Part shown: positions 26,403-36,129 of the stretch, one piece after another
Numbering within the stretch: the stretch's first letter is position 1
How the letters are laid out: every line of letters starts with the position of its first letter
DNA from: Aidingimonas halophila
GTDB lineage: Bacteria > Pseudomonadota > Gammaproteobacteria > Pseudomonadales > Halomonadaceae
Length of the DNA: 64,000 nt
Assembly (NCBI RefSeq): GCF_900106955.1
Contig: NZ_FNNI01000003.1
Span: 372,001-436,000, forward strand
Reading direction: 5' to 3'
Notes under the pieces: generated by a model
Told to the model about the DNA's origin: nothing
The model's database searches: none
The model's input: only the letters and a program-made list of their open reading frames with translations
Translations under genes and position numbers: made by a program

Positions 26403-26543
26403 GCAGAACTCTCCTTGAAAACACTAAACGACCGTCTGCCCACACCTATTGTCTGCCGTAAACCAAGCGAAGACAGGTAGCACTCCGCCCCTTTGAGCCT
26501 GTAAATCGCCTCGGGTTCCCCAACCAAGCGGTAGTGGATGAGG

Positions 26544-27155
26544 TCAATGCAAGCCGAACAGATAGTTGGCGACAGCCTCCATGTCCTCTTCACTCATTTT
26601 GGAAGCAATATCCCTCATGATGCCGTTGTCGTCGTTGCTACGTTCACCCGAGGCAAAGTCTTGTAGCGTCGAGACCGTATAGCCGGGCTGCTGACCGGAT
26701 AGCGCCGGATAGCCGGCACTATTGATGCCGTCCCCGGTGGGGCCATGACAAGCCGTGCAGGCAGGTAGACCTTGTGAGGCATCGCCGGCACGATACAGCT
26801 CTTCGCCGCGTTCGAGCAATTCAGCATCGTCCTTCGCCTCGCCAATATTGGGCTCCATCTCGGCATAATAGGCGGCGACGTCCCAGGCATCCTGTTCGGA
26901 ATAGTCGTCGACCTGTCCGGCCATCTCGGGAACTTCGCGTTCACCATCCCGGATATCAAGAATCTGCTCGGCCACGTAGGCGGTTTTTTGGCCAGCCAAG
27001 CTGGGAAAGTCACCGGATGAGCTGATGCCATTCTCTCCATGGCAGGAGGCACATTCCTGTGCCAGTTCCTCGCCGTTGGAAGGGTCTCCCTCTTGGGCAT
27101 GGGCGACGCCCAGGGCGCTAAGGGTAATTGCCAGGCTTGCCAGTAACTGTCTCAT
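26544..27155 (-). CDS. Cytochrome c4 (dihaem periplasmic electron carrier)
   Basis: About 203 residues with a signal peptide (MRQLLASLAITLSALGVAHA) and two haem c domains, each with CxxCH: CASCH near residue 36 and CTACH near residue 137. Met ligands lie in downstream loops. Cytochrome c4 carries electrons from the bc1 complex to terminal oxidases. I start at ATG 27155, where the signal peptide begins; 37 extra upstream codons are in frame but unlike the family. Divergent from engB, as in Pseudomonas. Confidence 0.93.
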   Translation of the reverse strand: MRQLLASLAITLSALGVAHAQEGDPSNGEELAQECASCHGENGISSSGDFPSLAGQKTAYVAEQILDIRDGEREVPEMAGQVDDYSEQDAWDVAAYYAEMEPNIGEAKDDAELLERGEELYRAGDASQGLPACTACHGPTGDGINSAGYPALSGQQPGYTVSTLQDFASGERSNDDNGIMRDIASKMSEEDMEAVANYLFGLH

Positions 27156-27321
27156 CGCTAGTCCATTGTGCTGTTGGTTGTTAGATATTGTCGTGATGGC
27201 CTCTCGCGGTATCGGTTCCACCTGCTTGGCCGGTAGCTGTCGTGCTTGCTGCGGGAGTCGAGTCACCGCAAAGGGGGTGATACACTTTGCGTTTCCCCGT
27301 CAACTGCTTGTGCACCAACAA

Positions 27322-27355
27322 GCGGATTCGAATGTGGCGATTATAACGAATCCGC
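27322..27355. promoter_or_regulatory. Dyad over the cytochrome c4 promoter in the c4/engB gap
   Basis: Perfect 9-bp inverted repeat GCGGATTCG / CGAATCCGC (27322-27330, 27347-27355) with a 16-base spacer. On the minus strand the spacer holds a consensus TATAAT (27345-27340), the likely -10 of cytochrome c4; the -35 is poor (TTCGCG). Candidate operator; no protein assigned. Confidence 0.45.
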
Positions 27356-27431
27356 TCGGTAACGCGAAGTCAAGCCCGGCGGTGCCGTTTGTGCCTGCTC
27401 CTGTGAGCTTTTCCAGATAGCGAGTTGTCCC

Positions 27432-28067
27432 ATGTCACGCCTCAATTATCAAACCGCCGCCTTTCTCACCAGCGCACCCACGCTGGCGCAGTGTCCCCCC
27501 GATACAGGCGTTGAAGTGGCTTTCGCCGGCCGCTCCAATGCCGGTAAGTCCAGTGCCATCAACGCCTTGACGGGACAGAAAGCGTTGGCACGTACATCGA
27601 AGACCCCGGGACGCACGCAATTGATCAATTTTTTCACCCTGCAGAACGAAAGCGATCAGCGGTTGGTGGACCTACCCGGGTATGGCTATGCCAAAGTGCC
27701 GGAGGCGGTCAAACAGGAATGGCAGCACCACTTGGCTGACTATTTGCACCGCCGCACATCGCTACAGGGGCTGATGCTCATCATGGACGTACGACACCCC
27801 TTAAGTGAATTCGACCAAATGATGTTGGGGTGGGCTGATGACCGAGACATGCCGGTCCATATTCTTTTGACCAAGGCGGACAAACTCAAGAGCGGCGCCG
27901 CCAAGCAAGCCCTGCAACAGGTACGTGATCGTTTGCGAGAATGGGAGGATCTGGTCAGTCTGCAGCTGTTTTCGGCACTCAAGCGTCAGGGGATCGATCA
28001 GGCGCGTCAGCAGCTCGATGAGTGGCTGCACGATCGCGTGCCGTCATGCAGCGAGCCGAGCCAATAA
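27432..28067 (+). CDS. engB: Ribosome biogenesis GTPase EngB/YihA/YsxC
   Basis: A 211-residue TrmE-Era-EngA-EngB family GTPase needed for assembly of the large ribosomal subunit. GTPase motifs: G1 [10 protein letters not shown]2 [13 protein letters not shown]3 [12 protein letters not shown]4 LLTKADK. Divergent from cytochrome c4. Its last 24 bases overlap the 3' end of the convergent yigB gene. Confidence 0.96.
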   Translation: MSRLNYQTAAFLTSAPTLAQCPPDTGVEVAFAGRSNAGKSSAINALTGQKALARTSKTPGRTQLINFFTLQNESDQRLVDLPGYGYAKVPEAVKQEWQHHLADYLHRRTSLQGLMLIMDVRHPLSEFDQMMLGWADDRDMPVHILLTKADKLKSGAAKQALQQVRDRLREWEDLVSLQLFSALKRQGIDQARQQLDEWLHDRVPSCSEPSQ

Positions 28068-28778
28068 TCCAGGTAGCTCATTGACATGGGCCAGGCGGTG
28101 GACCCTTGCAGGCAACGAATCTGTCGTACTGCCCAGGGGGGCGATCCAGGCCACTTGCATGCCCAGCTGATGCGCCGGCAGTACATCCTCCTTCCAGGAA
28201 TCGCCGATGTGCATGGCCGTGTCGGGCGTGCTGCCGAGCCGGTCCAGAGCAAACAGGAAGGGGGCTGGTTCCGGTTTGGGCATGTGCATTTCTCCCGCCG
28301 AAACGATGATGTCGAAGTGAGCGTCGAGCGAAAGGCGTTTCAGGTCGGCATTACCATTAGTGATCGCCCCTAAGCGATAACGTTGAGTGAGCGTTTTCAG
28401 TAGCGACTCCACGCCTTCAAACGGGCGCAACTGATGTCGTAGCTCCAGTAGCCGTTCGATGGCAGCGTCGCTCCAGTGGCGAGCGTCCTGGGACGAAAGC
28501 CCGTAATCGATGAGGCTGTCGAATAGCGCATGCCGACGAATCCAGGTGAAGTCGCTACGACGGGTGGGATAAAGACGTGCAATGTCCTGACGCCTTGCCA
28601 GGTAGCTTTCGAGGGGAAAGTGATCGGCGAAACTCCCCTGCGTCGTGGTCAATTCGGGAAATCGCGCCGACAGGGCCTCGTTGAGCCAGGTGAAGTGACC
28701 GAGTTCGGCATGCTCCATGATCGGTTGGTTATCCCAGAGGGTGTCATCAAGGTCGAATGTGAGCGTATCGAGAGTCAT
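28044..28778 (-). CDS. yigB: HAD-family phosphatase, YigB-like
   Basis: A 244-residue HAD subfamily IA hydrolase with nucleophile motif [10 protein letters not shown], motif [12 protein letters not shown] and acidic motif [16 protein letters not shown]. In E. coli YigB dephosphorylates the riboflavin intermediate 5-amino-6-ribitylamino-uracil 5'-phosphate. The name is supported by order: yigB follows xerC, DUF484 and dapF exactly as in E. coli. Four bases after xerC; the 3' end overlaps engB. Confidence 0.88.
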   Translation of the reverse strand: MTLDTLTFDLDDTLWDNQPIMEHAELGHFTWLNEALSARFPELTTTQGSFADHFPLESYLARRQDIARLYPTRRSDFTWIRRHALFDSLIDYGLSSQDARHWSDAAIERLLELRHQLRPFEGVESLLKTLTQRYRLGAITNGNADLKRLSLDAHFDIIVSAGEMHMPKPEPAPFLFALDRLGSTPDTAMHIGDSWKEDVLPAHQLGMQVAWIAPLGSTTDSLPARVHRLAHVNELPGLLARLAA

Positions 28779-28781
28779 GGG

Positions 28782-29705
28782 TCAATGATCAAGATCGGTG
28801 TCTTGTTTCCGGCGTCGGCGTGCTCGTGGGTGCGCTGCGTCATAGCTGGCTGCCAGGTGCTGCCAGTCCAGGCGAGTGTAGACTTGCGTCGTTGACAGAT
28901 TGGCGTGACCGAGCAGTTCCTGAACGGCACGCAGGTCTTGACTCGATTCGAGTAAATGGCTGGCGAAGGAGTGACGCAAGCGATGCGGATGCAGGTGTTC
29001 TGCCAGACCGCGCTCCCTGGCGAGTTTGGCCAGCCGCTGCTGGATGGCTCGATGACCCAGACGATGACCGTGAGTGCCGACGAACAGGGCGCTCTCATCG
29101 GTGCGGGCGATACTGCTGCGCAAGGCCAGCCAGGCTGCTAAAGCGCTTTGGGCACGCCGGCCGACCGGGACCTGACGGGGTTTTCCGCCTTTGCCGATCA
29201 CCCGGACACGCTGTCTTTGCAGGTGATCGAGATCCAGTGCGGCCAATTCGGCCAAACGTAACCCGCTGGAGTAAAGCAGCTCCAGCATGGCCTGATCGCG
29301 CCGTGCGAGGGGCGTATCGTCGTGCGGTGTGTCCAGGAATCGCTGCAGCCGGTCCACATCCACTGGATGTGGCAGGTGACGGGGTTGTCGAGGTGCTTGT
29401 GTCAGGGTCATCGGGTTATGGCTGAGCTGGCCTTGCTGAACCAGATGATCGGCCAAACGTGAGATGGCGGACCGGCGCCTGGCCAGGCTTCGGGGGGCCA
29501 GTCCACGGCTGCGCTCCTGGCCGAGAAAACGGCGCAGCATGCCGGCATCCAGCTCGCTCCAGTCGCTCACATCATGCGCACTCAGGAAGTCGACCAGCGC
29601 CGCGATGTCGTGCCGATAGGCCGTCACGGTCGCCGGGCTGGCGCGCTGGGCCAAGGTAGTGAAAAAGGGTGCCAGATCAGTGATCAGTGGCGAGTCATCT
29701 GTCAT
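28782..29705 (-). CDS. xerC: Tyrosine recombinase XerC
   Basis: A recombinase of about 307 residues that, with XerD, resolves chromosome dimers at dif. N-terminal SAM-like core-binding domain, then a catalytic domain with Arg in SGLRLAELAALD, Lys in VIGKGGKPRQVPVG, HRLRHSFASHLL, GHANLSTTQVYTRLD with the nucleophilic Tyr. I start at ATG 29705; a GTG 12 bases upstream is also in frame. It overlaps the DUF484 gene by 11 bases, within the yigB-xerC-DUF484-dapF group. Confidence 0.95.
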   Translation of the reverse strand: MTDDSPLITDLAPFFTTLAQRASPATVTAYRHDIAALVDFLSAHDVSDWSELDAGMLRRFLGQERSRGLAPRSLARRRSAISRLADHLVQQGQLSHNPMTLTQAPRQPRHLPHPVDVDRLQRFLDTPHDDTPLARRDQAMLELLYSSGLRLAELAALDLDHLQRQRVRVIGKGGKPRQVPVGRRAQSALAAWLALRSSIARTDESALFVGTHGHRLGHRAIQQRLAKLARERGLAEHLHPHRLRHSFASHLLESSQDLRAVQELLGHANLSTTQVYTRLDWQHLAASYDAAHPRARRRRKQDTDLDH

Positions 29706-30420
29706 GGGGTTGTCCACCGAGACGTAACATCAACCGTGACAGTATTTCGCCCAGATACTCGATGAACAGGGTGTCCAGGCTGGCGCGGAAATGGTCGGGG
29801 TCGGCATCGGCCAGGACCAGGTAGCCTGACGACTCGCCAAGCGGTAAATGCGTGATGGCACATGAGCCGGCCTGACCTGGTGGCTTGATATGTGGCAGCA
29901 AACGTTTCCAGTCACTGATCGTTAGTTTGGTACAGCGGCTGGAACGCCCATCGAGCAATGCCGACAGCCGCGGTGCCACGCTATTGTCCAGTATGTGACG
30001 GGGGGGCTGCGGTGGCTGCGGTTCGCTGTCGGTCAACGCGGGAGGGCACCAGAGAGCGATCGACGAGATCTGGAATCGCTCACTCAACTGCGTGGCCACT
30101 GCCTGGGCCAGGGCGTCATTGTCTTCGGCTTCGAGCAGCGCCAGGACCAGTTCCCGCATGCGGCGATAATGGACTTCATTCTGGCGGGCCGACTCAAGCA
30201 ACTGTTCCAGGCGTTCTTCCGCGACCTCGGCACGTCGGCGAAGATCATGGACCAGGCGTTCGAGCAACGATGTGGCCCCCTGGGTTTCAGGGTGAGGCAC
30301 CTTGAGCTGTTGTAACAACCCCTCGCGACCGACGAAAAAGTCGGGGTGACGGGCCAGCCACTGGGCCACTCGGTCGGGGTCCAGGGTTTGCCGCGGTTCA
30401 GGAGCCTGGGCACGGGCCAT
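29695..30420 (-). CDS. DUF484 (YigA-like) GAF-fold protein
   Basis: A 241-residue cytosolic protein of the DUF484 family, always found between dapF and xerC. Layout: an N-terminal segment VAQWLARHPDFFVGREGLLQ, a coiled-coil helix with ERLEQLLESARQNEVHYRRM, then a GAF-like domain. Function is not established. Overlap with xerC downstream implies coupling. Confidence 0.92.
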   Translation of the reverse strand: MARAQAPEPRQTLDPDRVAQWLARHPDFFVGREGLLQQLKVPHPETQGATSLLERLVHDLRRRAEVAEERLEQLLESARQNEVHYRRMRELVLALLEAEDNDALAQAVATQLSERFQISSIALWCPPALTDSEPQPPQPPRHILDNSVAPRLSALLDGRSSRCTKLTISDWKRLLPHIKPPGQAGSCAITHLPLGESSGYLVLADADPDHFRASLDTLFIEYLGEILSRLMLRLGGQPHDR

Positions 30421-30454
30421 GAATTGTCTCCTCTTGTCGTTAGGCGGTGCGAAC

Positions 30455-31288
30455 TCACGTCAAGTGGACGCGACCGTCGAAAATGCGTTCCGCCGGTCCC
30501 GTCATGAAAAGATGCTGACCGGGACCCGCCCAATCGATGGTCAGGTCGCCTCCCAACAGATGTATCGTCACGGGGCTTGCCAGTCGCTCGCGACGGATGC
30601 CATGAGCCACAGCGGCACAGGCACCGGTACCGCAGGCCATTGTCTCGCCAGTGCCGCGTTCGAAAACCCGCAGGCGGGCTTCATGTGGGGACATGTACTG
30701 CAGAAAACCGACATTGACGCGTGCCGGAAAGCGCGCATGCGACTCGAGGGCCGGCCCCAGCCGGGCGACAGGCGCCGTGTCGACATCATCGACTTCGAGT
30801 ACGACATGCGGGTTACCCATCGACAGCACCCCGGCCTGAATGCGTGCGTCGTCGACCGTCAGATCATGCACTATGTGGTCGTCAGCCGCATCGAAAGGCA
30901 CAACCGCAGGATCGAAACTCGGTTCCCCCATATCGACAGTGACTCGGTCATCGTCTTCGACGGTCAAGGTCAAGGCTCCCGTCTGTGTCTCGACGTGGAT
31001 CTCGCGCTTGTGAGTCAGTCGTTGATCGCGCACGAAGCGGGCGAAACAGCGAGCCCCATTGCCACAGTTCTCGACTTCTCCACCGTCGGCATTGAAGATG
31101 CGGTAACGGAAATCCATGTCTGGATTCTGCGGCGGTTCGACAATCAGCAACTGGTCGAATCCGATACCGAAATGGCGATCGGCCAGACGGCGGATCTGGT
31201 CGATGGAAAGCCGCGCTCGCTGCGTCACCAGATCGACGACCATGAAGTCGTTCCCCAGGCCGTGCATTTTGGTGAAATGCAGCAACAT
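30455..31288 (-). CDS. dapF: Diaminopimelate epimerase
   Basis: A 277-residue cofactor-free epimerase converting LL- to meso-diaminopimelate for lysine and peptidoglycan. The two catalytic cysteines sit in [13 protein letters not shown] and [11 protein letters not shown]-terminal [13 protein letters not shown] is characteristic. Its start overlaps the lysA stop by one base. 34 bases separate it from DUF484. Confidence 0.97.
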   Translation of the reverse strand: MLLHFTKMHGLGNDFMVVDLVTQRARLSIDQIRRLADRHFGIGFDQLLIVEPPQNPDMDFRYRIFNADGGEVENCGNGARCFARFVRDQRLTHKREIHVETQTGALTLTVEDDDRVTVDMGEPSFDPAVVPFDAADDHIVHDLTVDDARIQAGVLSMGNPHVVLEVDDVDTAPVARLGPALESHARFPARVNVGFLQYMSPHEARLRVFERGTGETMACGTGACAAVAHGIRRERLASPVTIHLLGGDLTIDWAGPGQHLFMTGPAERIFDGRVHLT

Positions 31289-32565
31289 CAGTATGCCTCC
31301 GGTTCATCGGGTGGCAATAGTGACTCACCGGCCCAGAGGGTTTCCAGGCGCTCGCGTTGTCGTACCAGATGGACTTGCCGGCCGTCGACCATGATCTCGG
31401 GGGGGCGGGGGCGGCTATTGTAATTCGACGCCATGACAAAACCATAGGCCCCGGCTGAACGGACCGCCAGCAGGTCGTTGGCAGCAATTGCCAGATGGCG
31501 GTCTTTACCCAGAAAGTCGCCGGTCTCACAGACCGGTCCGACGATATCATAAGTCTCGGCCTCGCGTTCGAGGGTCGTGTCCACCGGTAGGATGGCCTGC
31601 CAGGCTTGGTAGAGCGATGGCCGGATCAGGTCGTTCATGGCCGCATCGACGATCGCGAAGTGGCGCGTTTCCCCGGGTTTGAGAAATTCCACCCGGGTCA
31701 GGAGGATGCCGGCATTGGCGGCGATCGAGCGGCCGGGTTCGAATAACAGCGTCATGTGATGACGGCCATGTTCGGCGAGTCGCTCGAGCAGCGCCGACGC
31801 GTAGTCGAAAGGGACCGGTGGCTGCTCGTCACGATAAGGGACGCCGAGGCCGCCTCCCAGGTCCAGGTGATCGATGGCGATGCCTTCGGCTTCGAGGCGC
31901 TGAAGCAGTACCAGCAGCCGGTCCAGGGCATCGAGAAAGGGTGACAGCTCGGTCAACTGGGAGCCGATGTGACAGTCCAGGCCCACGACATTCAGATGGG
32001 GCAGGAACTGTGCTCGCTGATACACGGCAAAGGCATCATCGACCGCGATACCGAACTTGTTGTCCTTGAGCCCGGTGGAAATATAGGGGTGGGTGCCCGC
32101 ATCCACATCGGGATTGACGCGCAATGAGACAGGGGCTTTCCGGTCAAGGCGTCCCGCGACGGCATTGAGCCGTTCGAGTTCGGCACGGGATTCCACATTG
32201 AAGCATTTGATGCCGACCTCCAGCGCCCGCTCCATCTCGGCATCCTGCTTGGCGACACCGGAGAATACGACTTTCGCGGGGTCGCCGCCGGCAGCAAGAA
32301 CGCGCTCCAGTTCACCCCGGGAAACGATATCGAATCCGGCCCCCAGGCGCGCGAGCAATCCGAGCACGGCGAGGTTGGAGTTGGCCTTGACGGCATAGCA
32401 GATCAGGTGTGGATGCGTGCCCAGAGCATCATCGTATGCCCGGAAGTGACGCTCCAGCGTCGCCCGTGAATAGACATAGCAAGGGGTACCGAAACGTTCG
32501 GCGATATCGGCCAGGGGGACGTCCTCGGCATATAGCACGCCGCTACGGTAGTCGAAATGGTCCAT
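31288..32565 (-). CDS. lysA: Diaminopimelate decarboxylase
   Basis: A 425-residue PLP enzyme of the alanine racemase-like fold that makes lysine from meso-DAP. PLP lysine in [19 protein letters not shown] ([17 protein letters not shown]), glycine-rich [21 protein letters not shown], and [11 protein letters not shown] contributed across the dimer. It lies 2 bases after the lptM gene and is coupled to dapF. Confidence 0.97.
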   Translation of the reverse strand: MDHFDYRSGVLYAEDVPLADIAERFGTPCYVYSRATLERHFRAYDDALGTHPHLICYAVKANSNLAVLGLLARLGAGFDIVSRGELERVLAAGGDPAKVVFSGVAKQDAEMERALEVGIKCFNVESRAELERLNAVAGRLDRKAPVSLRVNPDVDAGTHPYISTGLKDNKFGIAVDDAFAVYQRAQFLPHLNVVGLDCHIGSQLTELSPFLDALDRLLVLLQRLEAEGIAIDHLDLGGGLGVPYRDEQPPVPFDYASALLERLAEHGRHHMTLLFEPGRSIAANAGILLTRVEFLKPGETRHFAIVDAAMNDLIRPSLYQAWQAILPVDTTLEREAETYDIVGPVCETGDFLGKDRHLAIAANDLLAVRSAGAYGFVMASNYNSRPRPPEIMVDGRQVHLVRQRERLETLWAGESLLPPDEPEAY

Positions 32566-32567
32566 GC

Positions 32568-32738
32568 TCAGTTCCCGTCTGCCTCGTCCGTTTCATCAGT
32601 GTCATCATCGCTGGTGCCCTGCGGGTCGTAACGCTCGGCCGCCTCGTCGTCATCAGGCAGATAAAGCGGCCCTTTCTGGCCACAACCGGCGATGACGAGC
32701 AGCATGACAAGCAACGCGACGATTCCCAGTTGGCGCAT
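32568..32738 (-). CDS. lptM: Small lipoprotein LptM (YifL)
   Basis: A 56-residue lipoprotein. It has a hydrophobic signal and lipobox VIAGC (Cys19) followed by GQKGPLYLP, the conserved LptM/YifL signature, then a very acidic tail (DDDTDETDEADGN). In E. coli LptM helps the LptDE lipopolysaccharide translocon assemble and form its disulfides. The place beside lysA and dapF is the conserved one. The tail is more acidic than in enteric bacteria, in keeping with a halophile. Confidence 0.92.
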   Translation of the reverse strand: MRQLGIVALLVMLLVIAGCGQKGPLYLPDDDEAAERYDPQGTSDDDTDETDEADGN

Positions 32739-32739
32739 G

Positions 32740-34146
32740 TCAGGTCTCCTGCCGTGTCATCGTGGCAAGGGCATCACGTGCCCGCTGAGCGGCGGCCCGT
32801 ACCTGGTCCGGTGCCGTACCGCCAATGTGATTGCGAGCGGCTACCGATCCCTCGAGGGTAAGGATGTCGAAGACATCGGCCTCGACGGTGTCGGAGAATT
32901 GCTGCAATTCATCAAGCGACATCTCCGACAAATCCTTGTCATGGCGGATACCATGAGCAACCGATTGACCGACGATTTCATGGGCATCGCGGAAGGCCAC
33001 TCCCTTGCGGACGAGGTAATCGGCCAGGTCGGTGGCGGTCGAGAAACCGCGTCGTGCTGCGGCGTACATGTTGTCCGCCTTGGCTTCGACGGCCGGAATC
33101 ATGTCGGCAAAGGCGCGCAGTGAGCCCTTGACGGTATCGAGGGTATCGAACAGGGGTTCCTTATCCTCCTGGTTGTCCTTGTTGTAGGCCAACGGCTGGG
33201 ATTTCATCAGAGTCAACAGGCTCATCAGGTGTCCGTAGACACGGCCGGTCTTGCCTCGCACCAATTCAGGCACATCCGGGTTCTTTTTCTGCGGCATGAT
33301 CGAACTGCCGGTGCAGAAGCGGTCAGGGAGGTCGATGAAATCGAACTGGGCGCTGGTCCAGAGAACCAGTTCTTCGCTCATGCGAGACAAGTGCATCAGT
33401 AGCGTGCTTGCGAACGCCGTGAACTCGATCGCGAAATCCCGGTCACTGACGGCATCCAGGGAGTTTTCTGCGGGACGATCGAAACCCAACAGTTCGGTGC
33501 TGACATGGCGGTCGATCGGATAGGTGGTCCCGGCCAATGCGGCAGCACCCAGGGGCATGACGTTGACACGCTTGCGGCAGTCAAGCAGGCGCTCGTGATC
33601 CCGGGCCACCATCTCCTGCCAGGCCAGCAGGTGATGACCGAAGGTGACGGGCTGAGCGCTCTGCAGATGGGTGAAGCCCGGCATGATGGTATCCGCGTGA
33701 TTCGCCGCAAGTTCGATGAGGCCTTCACGCAGGCGAACCAGTTCCGCCTCGATGGCATCGATCTCGTCACGCAGGAACAGGCGGATGTCGGTGGCAATCT
33801 GATCGTTGCGTGAGCGACCGGTATGCAATTTCTTGCCGACGATGCCGATCTTCTCGGTCAGACGTGCCTCGATGTTCATATGCACGTCTTCCAGCGAGAT
33901 CGACCAGGGAAACGTATCGGCTTCGATTTCCTGCGCAATGTCGTTGAGCCCGTCGATGATGGCGTCGCGTTCGGCGTCGTCGAGCACACCGACACGGGCC
34001 AGCATGGTGGCATGTGCAATCGAGCCGCGAATGTCATGCTGAGCAAGACGTTGATCGAAACCGACCGACGCCGTGAAGCGTTCGACAAAGGCATCGGTGG
34101 GCTCGTTGAAACGACCGCCCCAGGATTGATTGGTTGATTGGCTCAT
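32740..34146 (-). CDS. argH: Argininosuccinate lyase
   Basis: A 468-residue fumarase/aspartase-superfamily enzyme that splits argininosuccinate to arginine and fumarate. Signature [12 protein letters not shown] (catalytic Ser loop) near residue 283, [12 protein letters not shown] and [13 protein letters not shown] are visible. One base separates it from lptM, so the arginine and lysine genes may share a transcript. Divergent from hemC. Confidence 0.97.
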   Translation of the reverse strand: MSQSTNQSWGGRFNEPTDAFVERFTASVGFDQRLAQHDIRGSIAHATMLARVGVLDDAERDAIIDGLNDIAQEIEADTFPWSISLEDVHMNIEARLTEKIGIVGKKLHTGRSRNDQIATDIRLFLRDEIDAIEAELVRLREGLIELAANHADTIMPGFTHLQSAQPVTFGHHLLAWQEMVARDHERLLDCRKRVNVMPLGAAALAGTTYPIDRHVSTELLGFDRPAENSLDAVSDRDFAIEFTAFASTLLMHLSRMSEELVLWTSAQFDFIDLPDRFCTGSSIMPQKKNPDVPELVRGKTGRVYGHLMSLLTLMKSQPLAYNKDNQEDKEPLFDTLDTVKGSLRAFADMIPAVEAKADNMYAAARRGFSTATDLADYLVRKGVAFRDAHEIVGQSVAHGIRHDKDLSEMSLDELQQFSDTVEADVFDILTLEGSVAARNHIGGTAPDQVRAAAQRARDALATMTRQET

Positions 34147-34371
34147 CGAACGGAATATCCTGCGTTGTTGGGCCTGAACGTCTAACGTGAAATTGGTCTG
34201 GCAGTGTATCAGAGTCGGCGACGCAGGCCACGTAGCGAAGCGACACCATCCCCGCGCATTTTTCCTGCTTCCCCAGGTGCATTATGATAACAGCTGAATC
34301 GGAAGCCGAGGTCGCTTCCATCTCACTTGAGCGGGCCCAGGAAAGCCCCCGCTCGTCGACAGGAGAGAGCC

Positions 34372-35313
34372 GTGTCCGCCTATACCACCCTGCGCATCGC
34401 CACCCGTAAAAGCCGCCTGGCAATGTGGCAGGCCGAGCACGTTCGTGATCGCCTGATGACTGTCCATCCCGGACTTCACGTCGAGCTGGTGCCCATTTCC
34501 ACGCGCGGTGACAAAATTCTCGACACGCCGCTGGCCAAGGTTGGCGGCAAGGGGCTGTTCGTCAAGGAACTCGAGGATGCCATGCTCGATGGGCGGGCGG
34601 ATATCGCCGTGCACTCCATGAAGGATGTCCCGATGCATTTTCCTGAAGGGTTGGGGTTGTCCGTGATTCTGGAAGGGGCGGAGCCGACCGATGCCTTCGT
34701 TTCCAACCAATACGCCACCTTTGACGCCCTGCCCGACGGGGCGCGCGTCGGGACGTCCAGTTTGCGCCGAGGCCTGCAGGTACGAGAAGCACGTCCCGAT
34801 ATCGAGGTGCTGACGCTGCGTGGCAATGTCCAGACACGCTTGTCAAAGCTTGATAACGGCGAGTTCGATGCCATCATCTTGGCAACATCCGGTCTCAATC
34901 GCTTGGGACTGGGAGAGCGGATTACGGCCGAACTGGCTCCCGAGGTTTGTTTGCCGGCTTGTGGTCAAGGGGCCCTGGGTATCGAGTGCCGCAGTGATGA
35001 TGCGGGGTTGATCGAGATGCTGGCACCATTGGACGATCCGGACACGGCGACCCGTGTGCGTGCCGAGCGTGCCATGAACACCCGGCTGGAGGGGGGGTGT
35101 CAGGTGCCGATCGGTGGGCATGCGGTGTTTGAGGAGGGAGGCCGTATCCTGTGGCTGCGTGCACTGGTCGGGACGCCGGAAGGGACACGGGTATTGCGAG
35201 CCGAGGGCCGTGGGGCGGCCAGTGAGCCCGAAGCCTTGGGACTGAGAGTGGCTGAGGATCTCCTTGAACAGGGAGCGGGTGAGATTCTGGCAGATGTCTA
35301 CGGTAATGCCTGA
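34372..35313 (+). CDS. hemC: Porphobilinogen deaminase (hydroxymethylbilane synthase)
   Basis: A 313-residue enzyme joining four porphobilinogens. I start at GTG 34372, with AGGAGAG at 34361-34367; this gives exactly the E. coli length. Motifs: [46 protein letters not shown], and the cofactor cysteine in [13 protein letters not shown]. First gene of hemC-hemD-hemX-hemY; its stop overlaps the hemD start by one base. The 5' leader from the argH divide is about 225 bases with no clear hairpin. Confidence 0.97.
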   Translation: MSAYTTLRIATRKSRLAMWQAEHVRDRLMTVHPGLHVELVPISTRGDKILDTPLAKVGGKGLFVKELEDAMLDGRADIAVHSMKDVPMHFPEGLGLSVILEGAEPTDAFVSNQYATFDALPDGARVGTSSLRRGLQVREARPDIEVLTLRGNVQTRLSKLDNGEFDAIILATSGLNRLGLGERITAELAPEVCLPACGQGALGIECRSDDAGLIEMLAPLDDPDTATRVRAERAMNTRLEGGCQVPIGGHAVFEEGGRILWLRALVGTPEGTRVLRAEGRGAASEPEALGLRVAEDLLEQGAGEILADVYGNA

Positions 35314-36104
35314 TGCGGGAACGGCCTCGGGTATTGGTGACGCGTCCCGGGAACCGGGGGGAGGTACTGGCAACCACATTGTCACGATACGGCCTGGACC
35401 CTCGGCCATTGGCGTTGATGCACCAGCAGGTGTTGCCGGAAACCGCCGCCATCCGGTCCGTCTGGTTGGATTTCGACCATTTTTCTCGCGTCCTGGTCGT
35501 CAGTCCGTTTGCTGCTGAATGTCTGGTCGAAGCGCTGGATCGTTACTGGCCGCAATTGCCGATCGGGCCAAGGTATTACGCCGTGGGCGCAGCGACAGCC
35601 GAGGTGCTGAACCGGGAGCTCGGCGTCAAGGTGCATTTGCCGCCGGAACATGTGAATGGCCAATCGGGACGTGAAACCAGTGAGGCCTTGTTGACGCTGC
35701 CCTCACTACACGGGCTCGCAGAACAGAAGGTCCTGCTGGTCGCCGGTGAAGGTGGTCGCACGACGTTGGCCGAGGCACTGTCATCACGTGGGGCCCGCCT
35801 GACCCGTCTGGCACTTTATCGACGTGTTTTCACGGCGCCGGATGCGGCCATGCAAAGGTGCCTTGCTTCCGCTGATTTCGATGCCTTGATCGTGAGTAGC
35901 GGCGAACTTCTCGAACATCTGGCAGGATGGTGTGATATTGCAGCGTTGAACCAACCGCTAATCGTATCCAGTCATCGGTTGGCTACACTGGCAGGCAACC
36001 TGGGATTCGCCGCCCCGCATGTCGCTGACAGTGCGTCGGCGACCTCGCTGGCGGCAATGACCGCTCGGGTATGTGGCTTGGACGGGGGCGATGTCGATCA
36101 ATGA
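35313..36104 (+). CDS. hemD: Uroporphyrinogen-III synthase
   Basis: A 263-residue enzyme of low family conservation that closes hydroxymethylbilane to uroporphyrinogen III. Recognised by position between hemC and hemX and by RVLVTRPGNRGEVLA at the N terminus, ALDRYWPQ and VLLVAGEGGRTTLAEAL. One-base overlap (TGATG) with hemC indicates coupling. Confidence 0.93.
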   Translation: MRERPRVLVTRPGNRGEVLATTLSRYGLDPRPLALMHQQVLPETAAIRSVWLDFDHFSRVLVVSPFAAECLVEALDRYWPQLPIGPRYYAVGAATAEVLNRELGVKVHLPPEHVNGQSGRETSEALLTLPSLHGLAEQKVLLVAGEGGRTTLAEALSSRGARLTRLALYRRVFTAPDAAMQRCLASADFDALIVSSGELLEHLAGWCDIAALNQPLIVSSHRLATLAGNLGFAAPHVADSASATSLAAMTARVCGLDGGDVDQ

Positions 36105-36129
36105 TGATCTTGAAAAGGGCTAGCGACAG

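Noticed and set aside
26403-26543. Possible small RNA between dsbA and cytochrome c4
   Set aside because: No T-run terminator or convincing promoter on either strand.
30419-31423. 334-codon open frame opposite dapF and the end of lysA
   Set aside because: dapF has both catalytic cysteines and tight operon spacing; the opposite frame has no support.
34147-34371. Possible structured leader before hemC
   Set aside because: No strong hairpin or T-run found by eye; only a vague promoter-like TATGAT. Nothing I can support.
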